Below the pieces are notes generated by a model. That model was not told where the DNA came from. It worked only from the letters and a program-made list of their open reading frames with translations, and did no database searches. From Budvicia diplopodorum (GTDB lineage Bacteria > Pseudomonadota > Gammaproteobacteria > Enterobacterales > Enterobacteriaceae), in contig NZ_WOYF01000013.1 in the NCBI RefSeq assembly GCF_009800925.1, forward strand, positions 32,414-96,413: DNA of 64,000 nucleotides. Direction: 5' to 3'. How positions within the stretch are numbered: position 1 is the stretch's first letter; the number at the start of each line of letters is the position of its first letter. The position numbers and the translations under genes are program-made. This document shows, in pieces, positions 48,001 through 60,393 of the stretch.

Positions 48001-48515
48001 TTAGCGTTCCTCTGAGACGATGCTGAAGTTGCTTGAGAAGATGACGCGTTTTTATAAGATTCCGGTGGCCGTTGGTGGTTGCCTTTCATCGCATCTTCAA
48101 CTTCCGGCGGCATGTAGTTCTCATCATGCTTAGCCAGCACTTCTTTAGCATTAATAACGTTATTTTCTTCAAACACGCCCTGAGCGACCACGCTCTGACC
48201 TTCACGGAATAGATCGGGCAAAATACCTTCGTATTGCACGTCAATTGCACTGCGGGCATCGTAGACTTTAAAAATAACTTTGAGCGATTGAGGATCGCGC
48301 TTCACTGAACCCGGCATGACCATGCCGCCGATACGCAGGCGCTGCCCCACTTCCGGCTTAATTTTTTGCTCACCTTTGCCATAAACAATCTCACCCGGCG
48401 TATAGAACAGATCGATGTTTGAACGTAACGCATAAAGCACCAAAGAAATCGTCACGGCCATGCCAATCAATACGGCCAGAGCCAAGTACATTCGACTTTT
48501 ACGACGCGGGTTCAT
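47997..48515 (-). CDS. ccmE: CcmE, heme chaperone
   Basis: A 172-residue membrane-anchored beta-barrel chaperone that holds heme covalently through a histidine, here in [16 protein letters not shown], with the conserved Tyr four residues on. A single N-terminal helix is the anchor. The C-terminal tail ([18 protein letters not shown]) is low-complexity. It overlaps ccmD and ccmF by 4 bp each. Confidence 0.95.
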   Translation of the reverse strand: MNPRRKSRMYLALAVLIGMAVTISLVLYALRSNIDLFYTPGEIVYGKGEQKIKPEVGQRLRIGGMVMPGSVKRDPQSLKVIFKVYDARSAIDVQYEGILPDLFREGQSVVAQGVFEENNVINAKEVLAKHDENYMPPEVEDAMKGNHQRPPESYKNASSSQATSASSQRNAK

Positions 48516-48727
48516 AATGTGGCCTCTTGCTGGTTCTTCGCATTTTCGATCCGAGCTTCCCGGGATTTGCGACGCTGAATTTCAGTTAATAGCCGTTTAC
48601 GCTGCCAGCGGGTATGAAAAACCAGTGCGAGTAAAGAAAGCAGCGTGGCGGCAACGGCCAGCCAGACAAAGAAGCCATAGCCTCCCATCGCAAAAAATTC
48701 CTGCCATGAAGAAAATGCGGGTGTCAT
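48512..48727 (-). CDS. ccmD: CcmD, small heme-exporter subunit
   Basis: A 71-residue membrane protein with one helix (about 13-36, [21 protein letters not shown]) and a basic cytoplasmic tail ([15 protein letters not shown]). CcmD stabilises the CcmABC-CcmE complex and releases heme-loaded CcmE. Its ATG shares one base with the stop of ccmC. Confidence 0.93.
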   Translation of the reverse strand: MTPAFSSWQEFFAMGGYGFFVWLAVAATLLSLLALVFHTRWQRKRLLTEIQRRKSREARIENAKNQQEATL

Positions 48728-49461
48728 TAGCGAGCCTCCTTGCCTGTCAGTGATTCAACCCACGGCTTCAAACGATCGTGAGCAAGAATTAAGTTACGTA
48801 ACCGCATCAGGGTTAAGGTAATAAAGAAGAATAGATAACCAAATATAGACAGGCGAAGCGGCGGCCTCATACTCGGGTCAATGGTCTGCTGCATATTGGT
48901 CGAACCCTGATGCAGGGTATTCCACCACTCGACAGAAAAATGAATAATCGGCAGATTAACCACCCCGACCAACACTAAAATACCGGCAGCACGACCGGCC
49001 AAACGGCGGTCTTCAAACGCATTATATAGCGCAATGGCACCCAGATATAAAAACAGTAATACCAGTTCAGAGGTCAGACGGGCATCCCATACCCACCAGG
49101 TTCCCCACATCGGTTTACCCCAGGCTGAACCGGTAACCAACGCAATAAAGGTAAACACTGCGCCCACCGGTGCCATTGCTGAAGCGGCCATATCCGCTGA
49201 CTTAATTTGCCAGATCAGACCGATAAATGCAGCAATCGCCATTGAGCCATAAATACCCATGGACCAGATTGCAGCCGGTACGTGGATATAAATAATTCTA
49301 AAGCTGTCGCCCTGTTGATAGTCTGAAGGCGCAAAACCAAAGCCCCAGATCCAACCGGCCGATAAACACAACACCCCGGCAGTCGCCAGCCAAGGGATGA
49401 ACTTACCGCAAAGACGGTACAGCGTCTCGGGTTTAGCGAATGAATGTAGCCACTTCCACAT
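48727..49461 (-). CDS. ccmC: CcmC, heme transfer protein
   Basis: A 244-residue six-helix membrane protein that loads heme onto CcmE. The WWD-type heme motif is WGTWWVWDARLTSELVL, with flanking histidines in YIHVPAAIWSM and PIIHFSVEWW. It is preceded by a 60-bp gap from ccmB, the only sizeable gap in the cluster. Confidence 0.95.
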   Translation of the reverse strand: MWKWLHSFAKPETLYRLCGKFIPWLATAGVLCLSAGWIWGFGFAPSDYQQGDSFRIIYIHVPAAIWSMGIYGSMAIAAFIGLIWQIKSADMAASAMAPVGAVFTFIALVTGSAWGKPMWGTWWVWDARLTSELVLLFLYLGAIALYNAFEDRRLAGRAAGILVLVGVVNLPIIHFSVEWWNTLHQGSTNMQQTIDPSMRPPLRLSIFGYLFFFITLTLMRLRNLILAHDRLKPWVESLTGKEAR

Positions 49462-49521
49462 AATCGTATTTGCTCACACTTTAGTTTAATTAAAATAGTT
49501 GGTTAATCATTCTCAACTCAG

Positions 49522-50181
49522 TCATTGCACGCTAACCCTTAGGGCAGCAGATGCAGCGAAAGGTGATAAGGTTGCCGTTCCAGCCAGAATGGCGCCCAAA
49601 ATAGCCAAATAGCCATTAATCGGCAGCGACATCGATGCGGCGTCTATAGCAGACGTGGCAAAGATCAGTACCGGAATATATAGAGGCAATATTAGAAGGC
49701 TTAGCAGTACGCCGCCTTTTCTTAGACCAACGGTTAACGATACACCAATCGCACCAATAAAACTTAGCGTTGGCGTGCCCAACAGCAGCGTTAACGCTAC
49801 GGCAGTCCAGGTTGCGTAATCAAAGGATAAAAGTAACGCAACCAACGGAGACAAAATGAGCAGCGGCAAACCGGTCAACAGCCAGTGCGCGCAGACTTTA
49901 GCTAAAATAGTTAACGGCAGCGGTATCGGCAGCAGTATAAGCTGTTCCAGCGAGCCGTCTAGGAAGTCATCACGCAGTAACCGCTCCAGTGAAAGCAACG
50001 ACGCCAACAGCGCCGCAACCCACACAACGCCGGGTGCAATGCGCGCCAAAAGCTGCGGCTCCGGGCCAATACTTAGTGGGAACAGCGTAATCACGATTAA
50101 AAAGAACCACAGAGGATTGATAATTTCAGATCCTTTGCGCATCGCTATTTTCAGCTCACGGTGCAAAATAGAGATAAACAT
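49522..50181 (-). CDS. ccmB: CcmB, heme exporter permease
   Basis: A 219-residue six-helix ABC permease paired with CcmA. I start at 50181 ([19 protein letters not shown]), whose ATG shares a base with the ccmA stop (TAATG). A GTG three codons upstream lies inside ccmA. Conserved segments: INPLWFFLIVITLFPLSIGPEP, DGSLEQLILLPIPL and TGLPLLILSPLVA. Confidence 0.94.
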   Translation of the reverse strand: MFISILHRELKIAMRKGSEIINPLWFFLIVITLFPLSIGPEPQLLARIAPGVVWVAALLASLLSLERLLRDDFLDGSLEQLILLPIPLPLTILAKVCAHWLLTGLPLLILSPLVALLLSFDYATWTAVALTLLLGTPTLSFIGAIGVSLTVGLRKGGVLLSLLILPLYIPVLIFATSAIDAASMSLPINGYLAILGAILAGTATLSPFAASAALRVSVQ

Positions 50182-50822
50182 TAGCGCCACACTCCACCGG
50201 TCAGCTTAATTTTACGAATCGGTTGGCGAGCGCTTATCATGTCTTGGTGGGTTGTTAGCACCACCATTCCGCCCTTCTCTGCGTGCTGTTCAAACAGGCT
50301 TACCAAATGCGCAACCCCTTGCTTATCGATGGCGGTCAAGGGTTCATCTAAAATCCATAACGGCGCATCGCTAAGCCACAGACGGGCAAGCGCCACCCGC
50401 CGGTGTTGCCCGGCGGAAAGCTGAGCGACGGGTACATCTTCATAACCTACCAGCCCTACCTGAAACAGGGCCTGCCAGATAGCATCGTCATCTTTTTTAG
50501 CACCATTGCTTTGAGCGCAGGCTTTTTGAAAAAATGAGAGGTTTTCGAACGGAGTAAGTACTTCTTTAACGCCGGCGTGGTGGCCGATATACAACAGCGC
50601 CTGATGATAACCATCGCGATTACGGCGAATTGACTCACCCTGCCATACAACATCACCCTGCTCCGGGCTAGATAGCCCAGCAAGAATACGCAATAGGCTG
50701 GTTTTACCCGCGCCGTTAGGCCCTTCAATTTGAACTAATTCTCCCGGACGAATAGCAAAGCTAAGCTCTGAAAACAGAGCCCTTTCATCGCGGATACAGC
50801 TAAGTTCTTGCGCTTCCAGCAT
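50181..50822 (-). CDS. ccmA: CcmA, heme exporter ATPase
   Basis: A 213-residue ABC ATPase for the CcmABC complex: Walker [12 protein letters not shown], signature [15 protein letters not shown] and Walker [16 protein letters not shown] use drives release of heme-loaded CcmE. It is the first gene of the operon; the roughly 290 bp upstream, up to the tRNA gene, should contain the promoter. Confidence 0.95.
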   Translation of the reverse strand: MLEAQELSCIRDERALFSELSFAIRPGELVQIEGPNGAGKTSLLRILAGLSSPEQGDVVWQGESIRRNRDGYHQALLYIGHHAGVKEVLTPFENLSFFQKACAQSNGAKKDDDAIWQALFQVGLVGYEDVPVAQLSAGQHRRVALARLWLSDAPLWILDEPLTAIDKQGVAHLVSLFEQHAEKGGMVVLTTHQDMISARQPIRKIKLTGGVWR

Positions 50823-51109
50823 GGTGATTACATAAACTTAATGGAAATTTAGGCAGTATCATAGCACAGCCTTAGCAAGGCTCGTAGCCTGACACCAAGC
50901 TGTGAAGTACCTATTTATGAGTAAAATAAGGGGTCAGATCAAACACTAAATGAGAAACTGGGCAGAATGTGAACTCGGTCAAATAACCAATTTGATAAAA
51001 TACGTTACCAATTTGAGCTATTTTAGAATAATTGATTACGAGATGAACAAACAGCTATCCGCCTGCTGAATATCCGAATAAAAGCGGGTATACTCTTGGC
51101 CACGCTGCG

Positions 51110-51184
51110 CCCTCGTAGTTAAATGGATATAACAAGCCCCTCCTAAGGGCTAGTTACAGGTTCGATTCCTGTCGGGGGTACCAT
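51110..51184 (+). tRNA. argW: tRNA-Arg (anticodon CCT)
   Basis: A full cloverleaf: D-arm AGTTAAATGGATATAACA, anticodon stem AGCCC/GGGCT around loop CTCCTAA (anticodon CCT at 51143-51145), T-arm CAGGTTCGATTCCTG and encoded CCA. The body matches E. coli argW, which also lies near mlaA and is an integration site for prophages. No integrase is seen next to it here. The upstream TATACT hexamer is a likely -10. Confidence 0.95.
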
Positions 51185-51310
51185 TTCGACGTGAAGGCTG
51201 AATTTATTCGTTCCACGCTGAATGCTGACAATAGCGATTGCCATACACTTCTGAAAATTCCAGCGGGGGAAGCAAACCTCCACCGCTGAAACCGCGATAC
51301 TAACTATTTA

Positions 51311-52060
51311 TTATTTAGCTTTCTTATTTGCCAAATGCATATCAAGTAAATTAGGCAGGTTAGCCAGAGACATTAAATGGGCAAATATCCAGCCAAGATA
51401 CCCTTTCTGATTAAGCGTGGTTAACTGCTTGCCCGTTAGTTTAGAGAGTTTCTCTTCACTCACCAGCAGGAAGTCCTGAACCTGGAACGGCACACCGGTA
51501 GAGCTACGGATATCAGCAGAACGCGTTTCTAATAGCTCGTACTCATTTAGCAAATTAGCAAACTCACGGGTACGTTCCATTTCAACGTTAAACCCATTCA
51601 TAAACTGAATTGTCTCGTTTAAAAACTCACTATTGGTGCCGTCTTCGTTAAATAAAGCCTTACCTTCTTTATCATTAAATCCGGCGAAATCAGCATCAAA
51701 ACACAGGGTAAAATCTTTTGACTTAGTGTCTTGGGTCGCAATCACAAACGGATAACGACGAACAAATGCAGGTAAGTAAGTATTCGCCTTCCAAGTAAAA
51801 TCTTTTGACATATAGTCATTACGACCAACTTCAAGCCCTAACAGCAGGATTGGTGTAATTACCTCTTTGCCCTTTTCACCCTCGGAGATAAACACGATAG
51901 GATAATGATGCGATGATGGATAAAACTCAGCGCCGGCAACCGGCATCCAGTGAGTCTCAGCCGCCACTGCCAGCCCTTCTACCGGCTTCAGCTTCAGAGA
52001 TTTATGGTTATCGCGAGAAAGCGCGCTTACGTTTTTATACAGCAACATAGTTTTAGACAT
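51311..52060 (-). CDS. SapC-family protein
   Basis: A 249-residue protein of the SapC family, named after the Campylobacter S-layer export locus. It has the characteristic N-terminal VSALSRDNHKSLKLKPVEGL and PVAGAEFYPSSHHYPIVF, and mid-region NDYMSKDFTWKANTYLPAFVRRYPFVIA. No signal peptide or membrane segment is evident. The function of stand-alone members is unknown. It is isolated, transcribed toward the tRNA gene, with a large AT-rich gap upstream. Confidence 0.85.
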   Translation of the reverse strand: MSKTMLLYKNVSALSRDNHKSLKLKPVEGLAVAAETHWMPVAGAEFYPSSHHYPIVFISEGEKGKEVITPILLLGLEVGRNDYMSKDFTWKANTYLPAFVRRYPFVIATQDTKSKDFTLCFDADFAGFNDKEGKALFNEDGTNSEFLNETIQFMNGFNVEMERTREFANLLNEYELLETRSADIRSSTGVPFQVQDFLLVSEEKLSKLTGKQLTTLNQKGYLGWIFAHLMSLANLPNLLDMHLANKKAK

Positions 52061-53188
52061 TGTATTTCCTGATAGGGCATCATTGCCCGCGGTTATGAGT
52101 ATTCATTGGTTAACTGCGTTATATGGGAATATTCCTAAACAACGCAAAGCATCTCTACATAGGGACATTAGCCCTTTAGATCGTCAGTCTGTGCCCAATG
52201 TTAGATAAACAACTGGTATTCAGTCATTCAATATATTAATTATATCTAAAATATGACCATTAAAAATAAAATTTTCATCAAAATTAGTAACCATTAGGAT
52301 TGCTACCATTCGTTAACAATCACTTAATGTAAACGCCATACTATTAACCCGTTTGATAAAGACATTCTTGGCTTTATCACCTCATTTACGCTAACAAAAA
52401 AATAAAAATTAAATCAAAAATTGAATGATGGAATAACACACCAGGCCTACGCATTAATATTAAACAATATTATTATCAATTTCTTATCATTTCGCCATCA
52501 AAATTAAATGACATTACAAAAGAAACACCTACAATCGAGAGTTTATCGCAACAATATGTTTATAATGACTTTTCGATCATCAAAAGATTCAAGCAAGATT
52601 TTACTGTCAACATAGAATATCTCAAAAATAAAAACCCAGAAATCTTAAAGGCCATTTAAAACCGCAATTAAAATAAAGAAAATTCAAAAAAGCCAGATTA
52701 AACAACAAGATTAACAGCCAATAAAACAACACTTTAAATAACCACTAAACAACAAATAAATAAGATCTTATTTATAATCTATCATTTTCTGAAACTTAAG
52801 GCCTGCACCTACGATTTCGATTTTTATCCACGCAGATTACTAACCAGAGAAATGGATCATAACACTCGTTTCCATCGTGCAGAAACCATAAGCGCCTAGC
52901 AACACTGATATCACCCAATACAACCGTAGAGAGCGACAAATCAGTCTCTGTTCAGATGAATGTTCAGCGAGCGGACGAGATATTAGCGCGTTAGCTCACC
53001 CACCGAGATTTAATTTAGCTTTATCAAATACCGGCCCGTACACCATTAACCCGACAGCCAACGGCCGCTATCGGGTAAAAACCACCCCAAAAATTACTAA
53101 CGATAGAAAACGGCTGACTCAAACTATAGGATCGGTATAACCAAAAGTCCGGCGTCAGCCAATTTCACCCAAGAGGCCTATACCTCTA
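52061..53188. other. AT-rich gene-free region between SapC- and YagU-family genes
   Basis: More than 1.1 kb without a convincing gene. The left half (to about 52800) is extremely AT-rich. An 80-codon open stretch ending at 52660 has protein-like composition but no start codon or ribosome site. The right half has more balanced composition with no long frame, and looks like decayed sequence. The promoter of the SapC-family gene must lie near 52080-52200. Confidence 0.4.
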
Positions 53189-53716
53189 TTATTGATATTC
53201 AGGATCGGGGCTGTGAGTGATTCGGTTTCTGATATCTCTTCTGAAAATTTCTATTGCCCACATCCAGACAATGTGGCCAAACGTTTCAGATATAAGTTCA
53301 TCCAACGGCAATTCCCATATTGGTGGTGCCCATGCGCCAATTGGTAATACAAGTCCATGAAAGACAATGGTAATTAAGATGGCAAAAGCAACGCCTTGCC
53401 AGAGCTTTATCTGTGGGAAGATTTCCGCCACGAAACAATAGAACATGGCAAAAAAGAGCGAAAAAAGATGATGAACACCGGCCACTCCCCAATTAACCAG
53501 ATGGCCAGAATAGGTGTAAATCATCTCATTCACTTGAAATCCAAAGTCTCGCAGCATCTCCGCTGGAGGAATTGCCCTATCCGGCGTTCTTGGCGGCAGC
53601 GGATTCTCCGTTCCCCACTTGACGAAGCTAGCTATATTACCGCCAAGGAATCCAGCCCATAATGCAACGCCATAGCGGCGAACCTGTTTATTGGTAGTAG
53701 CAAAATAAGATGACAT
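53189..53716 (-). CDS. YagU family (DUF1440) inner-membrane protein
   Basis: A 175-residue membrane protein matching E. coli YagU (204 aa) through its length: YGVALWAGFLGGNIASFVKWGTENPLPPRTP, FPQIKLWQGVAFAIL, PPIWELPLDELISETFGHIVW and the ending RRDIRNRITHSPDPE. About four helices. YagU is linked to acid resistance in E. coli, but its mechanism is unknown. Compared with E. coli, about 30 residues of the loop after the first helix are missing. Confidence 0.88.
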   Translation of the reverse strand: MSSYFATTNKQVRRYGVALWAGFLGGNIASFVKWGTENPLPPRTPDRAIPPAEMLRDFGFQVNEMIYTYSGHLVNWGVAGVHHLFSLFFAMFYCFVAEIFPQIKLWQGVAFAILITIVFHGLVLPIGAWAPPIWELPLDELISETFGHIVWMWAIEIFRRDIRNRITHSPDPEYQ

Positions 53717-54220
53717 AGATAGTAACCTTTATATAGTATGGAAACCCTCAACTATTATAGCAGACTAAGCCAAATAGACAGGCCACGGCACATTTATCAA
53801 CTTATTTGAGAGTTAGCATCCCCAAGTTAAACACAGTTTAAGATAGCAGATTAATACAAGCTTCCGAAAGCGCTGCAGAAATTATCAGGGGGATCATTGG
53901 TTAACATAGTGGGCAGATTAGTGATTCTGGCTTTCCGGCCTACAAAGCTTATAGATACCCTCTTCTAACACGTCAGACGCTTATCAGGTATCTCAATGCC
54001 GATTGAGCCAAAACCCGTCCAATAGCCTGTGAGCGCGTCAGGATCCCGTGCTGGCACCAGCACATCAGGTCTTTTTTAACACTGTCTGCTTATCAATATT
54101 TGGGAACAAAACCGAATTTAGCTATTTGAATAAAGTAGGCTATTAATAAAATAATCGAGGAAAACAAACGTTGTGATGATTCAGGGAGAGTTTATAGATT
54201 AGCATTGAAACGAAGAAGAA
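53717..54220. other. Gene-free region between the YagU-family gene and the tRNA cluster
   Basis: About 500 bp. A perfect dyad GTGCTGG-CA-CCAGCAC at 54048-54063 is followed by a T-run (54072-54077), a terminator-like arrangement on the plus strand with no gene upstream. Otherwise only short, interrupted frames are seen, possibly decayed coding DNA. The terminator of the minus-strand tRNA operon should be near 54180-54220 but is not obvious. Confidence 0.35.
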
Positions 54221-54297
54221 TGGTGCACCAGAGAGGATTCGAACCTCTGACCGCTCGGTTCGTAGCCGAGTACTCTATCCAGCTGAGCTACTGGTGC
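54221..54297 (-). tRNA. tRNA-Arg (anticodon ACG), copy 3
   Basis: On the minus strand: acceptor GCACCAG, D-arm TAGCTCAGCTGGATAGA, anticodon loop CTACGAA (ACG), T-arm AGAGGTTCGAATCCTCT, encoded CCA. It reads most CGN codons after A34-to-inosine editing. It is identical to the next two copies and matches the argVYZQ genes downstream of serV in E. coli. Confidence 0.97.
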
Positions 54298-54370
54298 GTT
54301 TTAATTCCTGACGCAGACGCTGCTACTTCATCTGCTTTGATACCGCTTAATAAAACGATACTTGATAATA

Positions 54371-54447
54371 TGGTGCACCAGAGAGGATTCGAACCTCTGA
54401 CCGCTCGGTTCGTAGCCGAGTACTCTATCCAGCTGAGCTACTGGTGC
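54371..54447 (-). tRNA. tRNA-Arg (anticodon ACG), copy 2
   Basis: The same 77-nt sequence as the flanking copies, exactly 150 bp away from each. The 73-bp spacers on both sides are also near-identical, differing at a few bases. Confidence 0.97.
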
Positions 54448-54520
54448 GTTCTAATTCCTGACGCAGACGCCGTTACTTCATCTGCTTTGATACCGTTTAA
54501 TAAAACGATACTTGATAATA

Positions 54521-54597
54521 TGGTGCACCAGAGAGGATTCGAACCTCTGACCGCTCGGTTCGTAGCCGAGTACTCTATCCAGCTGAGCTACTGGTGC
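54521..54597 (-). tRNA. tRNA-Arg (anticodon ACG), copy 1
   Basis: The first tRNA-Arg after tRNA-Ser in this minus-strand operon, separated from it by 5 bp. The sequence is identical to the other two copies. Confidence 0.97.
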
Positions 54598-54602
54598 AAA
54601 AA

Positions 54603-54695
54603 TGGCGGTGAGGGAGGGATTCGAACCCTCGATGCAGCTTTTGACCGCATACTCCCTTAGCAGGGGAGCGCCTTCAGCCTCTCGGCCACCTCACC
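54603..54695 (-). tRNA. serV: tRNA-Ser (anticodon GCT)
   Basis: A 93-nt class II tRNA with a long variable arm: acceptor GGTGAGG, anticodon loop CTGCTAA (GCT), variable arm TATGCGGTCAAAAGCTGCATC, T-arm GAGGGTTCGAATCCCTC and encoded CCA. It decodes AGC/AGU. It lies between csrA and the arginine tRNAs, the E. coli serV-argVYZQ order. Confidence 0.97.
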
Positions 54696-55013
54696 ACGTT
54701 ACTGCTCGTTGCCGTACTGATATTTGAACGACCTATATCGGGACTGCGTGGCGCACATATTACTTTCCCGCACTTATAAGTCAAATACTTTTTCCAATGT
54801 TGCGTTTGTTTGCGCACTAAGCAAACAACAAGAGCAATTCACAACCAAGAAAGGTGATAAATTGAACAGAATGAATCAGATGCAGATGGGTCATTGACAC
54901 CGCAAAAGAACACAGGAAAATTCGCGATGAAAATTAAGAAAAAATACCGAGAAAACGCAGGAATAGAGCGAAACTAACGCGCCTTACTTAGATAAGCAAG
55001 ACGCGCCGATGAC

Positions 55014-55199
55014 TTAAAAAGTCGACTGTTGTGACTTCTCAGCCTGAATTCGTTGATAGATCTCTTCACGATGAACAGAAACTTCTTTAGGCGCATTAAC
55101 ACCAATACGAACCTGATTACCTTTTACGCCTAGAACGGTCACAGTAACTTCATCACCTATCATTAACGTTTCACCAACTCGACGAGTTAGAATAAGCAT
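55014..55199 (-). CDS. csrA: CsrA, global post-transcriptional regulator
   Basis: A 61-residue RNA-binding dimer: [42 protein letters not shown]. It binds GGA motifs in mRNA leaders to repress glycogen and biofilm genes and activate motility, and is sequestered by CsrB/C RNAs. The R44 region (HREE) that contacts RNA is intact. The roughly 290 bp upstream, to the alaS stop, is gene-free and should hold its promoters. Confidence 0.98.
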   Translation of the reverse strand: MLILTRRVGETLMIGDEVTVTVLGVKGNQVRIGVNAPKEVSVHREEIYQRIQAEKSQQSTF

Positions 55200-55485
55200 T
55201 CTTTGCTCCTTGAAAGATTAAAAGACAATTGCCCTTTTTTGTATTCAGCCCATTATCCACGATATACCCAAAGAACGTAAGCGATTATATCCATTAATCT
55301 AAACTATTAATGCTTACAAATGCTATGGATAATAAAGATAAGAACACGTATTTACTTAAATTTAGTCAACTTTTCAGATTTGCGCTACTTTATATGCAAC
55401 GAAAAATATTTACTAAATGAACACGCCTTACTCAACAAACCGCGTTTTATCGTTCGACGTGTCCTGGGTACTTTATATTGGTAAT

Positions 55486-58113
<2,628 letters not shown>

Positions 58114-58257
58114 ATGGATTCCGATATCTGGCTAATAAAAAGAAGGCTATTTGTAAGTCAATCATCACCGGATTTATAGCAAAACGGGCGGCTTACAAAT
58201 TAAAAGTAGCCATAAGATAAAATTTCTTTGATGGGAAGTAAATCGGCTAAGGCTTTA

Positions 58258-58725
58258 TTATTCACAATCCGTAAAAACATACTGAATTTCGTCCTGCGTA
58301 AACCCTCGATAAGAGAGGTAACGCTGAACTTTAGATTTTGCCTTCCAGTCGGCTGGCAACGGCGAACCAAAACGGCGAATAGCTAAATCTTTGGCCATTT
58401 CAAACCAGTCCACGTCACTTTCAGACAGCGCCCGGCGAACCTCATCTCGACCAATACCCTTTTGCTGTAATTCAGACTGAATTCGTTGGGGACCATAGCC
58501 TTTACGGCTGCGACTCACGATAAAGCGTTGGGTAAACTGAACGTCATTAAGCCAGCTATGTTGATAGCAATATTCAATCACGTTATCGATGGATTCTTGC
58601 GAGACAGGAATTTTTTCTGTTGTGCGGTCAAAAGGAGAATGCGCCGCAAGCTTGCGACGCATCTCTTGCTCACTATAATCGCGTTGAGAAAGTAACCTCA
58701 TAGCCCGCGGTAATAGTGAATTCAT
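58258..58725 (-). CDS. recX: RecX, regulator of RecA
   Basis: A 155-residue helical-repeat protein that binds and inhibits RecA filaments. Conserved segments: AMRLLSQRDYSEQEMRRKLA, SWLNDVQFTQRFIVSRSRKGYGPQRI, and YLSYRGFTQDEIQYVF near the end. It is 30 bp downstream of recA and probably expressed by readthrough, as in E. coli. Confidence 0.95.
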   Translation of the reverse strand: MNSLLPRAMRLLSQRDYSEQEMRRKLAAHSPFDRTTEKIPVSQESIDNVIEYCYQHSWLNDVQFTQRFIVSRSRKGYGPQRIQSELQQKGIGRDEVRRALSESDVDWFEMAKDLAIRRFGSPLPADWKAKSKVQRYLSYRGFTQDEIQYVFTDCE

Positions 58726-58755
58726 TTAGTTAATTCCTAGCTTAATGCGCGGAGA

Positions 58756-59814
58756 TTAAATCTCTTCGCCTTCAGGTAGCTCTTCATCATCGTCAATCGA
58801 ACCAGTAGCAACGGCAACAATCGGATTATTACCCAGCAGCAGCTCGCGTAAGCGCTTTTCTAAATCACTTGAAATCGCAGGATTCTCCTGTAAGAACTTC
58901 ATTGAGTTAGATTTGCCCTGACCGATTTTATCGCCGTTATAGGCATACCATGCACCAGATTTATCAACCAGCTTGTGTTTCACGCCGAGATCGATCAGCT
59001 CGCTCTCTTTAGAAATACCAGTACCGTACAGAATTTGGAAGTCAGCCTGACGGAACGGTGCAGCAATTTTGTTCTTTACGACTTTAACGCGGGTTTCGTT
59101 ACCCACAACCTCGTCACCGTCTTTAATAGCGCCTACGCGACGAATATCCAGACGTACGGAAGAATAGAACTTTAGTGCGTTACCGCCGGTTGTGGTTTCT
59201 GGGTTACCGAACATAACGCCAATTTTCATACGGATCTGGTTGATGAAGATAACCAGACAGTTTGCGTTTTTAATATTGCCGGTGAGTTTACGTAGCGCCT
59301 GAGACATCAGACGAGCCTGTAAACCAACGTGAGAATCGCCCATTTCGCCTTCAATTTCAGCCTTAGGCGTTAATGCGGCAACGGAGTCAATAATAATCAC
59401 ATCAACGGCACCGGAACGAACCAGAGCGTCGCAAATTTCAAGCGCTTGCTCGCCGGTATCGGGCTGAGAAATTAACAGATCATCAATCTGAACGCCTAGC
59501 TTAGTTGCATAGATTGGATCTAAAGCATGCTCAGCATCGATGAACGCACAGGTTTTTCCATCGCGTTGCGCTTGAGCAATAACGGATAAAGTCAGCGTTG
59601 TTTTACCCGATGATTCAGGCCCAAAGATTTCAACAACGCGGCCCATTGGTAAACCACCAATGCCCAGCGCGATATCCAAACTCAGGGAGCCAGTAGAAAC
59701 AGACTCAACGTCAAGTGATTGGGTGTCACCCAAACGCATGATTGAACCTTTACCAAACTGCTTTTCAATCTGCCCTAGTGCAGCGGCAAGAGCTCTTTTT
59801 TTGTTGTCATCCAT
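58756..59814 (-). CDS. recA: RecA recombinase
   Basis: A 352-residue ATP-dependent strand-exchange protein and SOS coprotease. Walker A is [10 protein letters not shown] (about 66-75), Walker [13 protein letters not shown], loop L1/L2 segments [19 protein letters not shown] and [20 protein letters not shown]. The acidic C-terminus ([12 protein letters not shown]) is autoregulatory. A LexA box lies 63 bp upstream of the start. Confidence 0.98.
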   Translation of the reverse strand: MDDNKKRALAAALGQIEKQFGKGSIMRLGDTQSLDVESVSTGSLSLDIALGIGGLPMGRVVEIFGPESSGKTTLTLSVIAQAQRDGKTCAFIDAEHALDPIYATKLGVQIDDLLISQPDTGEQALEICDALVRSGAVDVIIIDSVAALTPKAEIEGEMGDSHVGLQARLMSQALRKLTGNIKNANCLVIFINQIRMKIGVMFGNPETTTGGNALKFYSSVRLDIRRVGAIKDGDEVVGNETRVKVVKNKIAAPFRQADFQILYGTGISKESELIDLGVKHKLVDKSGAWYAYNGDKIGQGKSNSMKFLQENPAISSDLEKRLRELLLGNNPIVAVATGSIDDDEELPEGEEI

Positions 59815-59876
59815 TATGGGACTCCATAGTCATAGATTAATTTGGGACTTTAATGTCTAAAGCGATAAAACGATTA

Positions 59877-59896
59877 TACTGTATAATCATACAGTA
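59877..59896 (-). promoter_or_regulatory. LexA (SOS) box of recA
   Basis: A near-perfect palindrome TACTGTATAATCATACAGTA matching the LexA consensus (CTGT-N8-ACAG). It overlaps the expected recA promoter region, so recA is under SOS control. Confidence 0.92.
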
Positions 59897-59907
59897 TCAA
59901 GTGAGTT

Positions 59908-60393
59908 TTACAGAAATTTTTCCAAGATAACCGATAAGGCATAGTAGACCGCCTGTTGGCGCACCTGCTGGCGATTACCAGCAAAGATTCTCTTGCTGGC
60001 CATTACCCTTCCGTCACGGCTGGCCCAACCGAACCATACGGTACCGACCGGCTTATTAAGCGTTCCGCCATCGGGCCCGGCAATACCGCTGACCGATACC
60101 GCAATATCCGCATTGGCCATTTTCAATGCGCCCATCGCCATTTCACGAACCGTAGGTTCGCTTACCGCCCCCCACTGCGCCAGCGTTTGCAGTTTCACCC
60201 CAAGCCAATCGTGTTTGGCTTGATTGCTATACGTTACAAATCCACGGTCAAAATAGGCAGAACTACCGGCAACATCAGTGATAGAGCCAGCAATAAGCCC
60301 GCCGGTGCAAGACTCAGCACAGGTCAGCCATTGACCCGTTTCGCTCAGTTTTTTACCGATTTTCACACTCAGTGCGTAAATTTTCTTATCCAC
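59908..60393 (-). CDS. pncC: PncC, nicotinamide-nucleotide amidase (CinA-like)
   Basis: A 161-residue amidase that hydrolyses NMN to nicotinate mononucleotide. Signature: TCAESCTGGLIAGSITDVAGSSAYFDRGFVTYSNQAK, SVSGIAGPDGGTLNKPVGTVWFGW. It is upstream of recA, as in E. coli (ygaD). The gene beyond it in E. coli is mltB; here a toxin-type island follows instead. Confidence 0.94.
   Translation of the reverse strand: MDKKIYALSVKIGKKLSETGQWLTCAESCTGGLIAGSITDVAGSSAYFDRGFVTYSNQAKHDWLGVKLQTLAQWGAVSEPTVREMAMGALKMANADIAVSVSGIAGPDGGTLNKPVGTVWFGWASRDGRVMASKRIFAGNRQQVRQQAVYYALSVILEKFL

Noticed and set aside
52430..52661. About 79-codon open stretch ending at 52660 with residues such as DFSIIKRFKQDFTVNIEYLK
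   Set aside because: No start codon or ribosome site, and the very AT-rich composition makes such Asn/Lys/Ile-rich frames common by chance.
54048..54077. GTGCTGG/CCAGCAC dyad followed by T-run as a terminator
   Set aside because: No plus-strand gene lies upstream and the T-run is 8 bp away from the stem, so it was not listed as a terminator.
54205..54660. 151-residue open frame with repeated VHQRGFEPLTARF
   Set aside because: It is the reverse complement of the three tRNA-Arg genes and part of tRNA-Ser, a well-known translation artefact.
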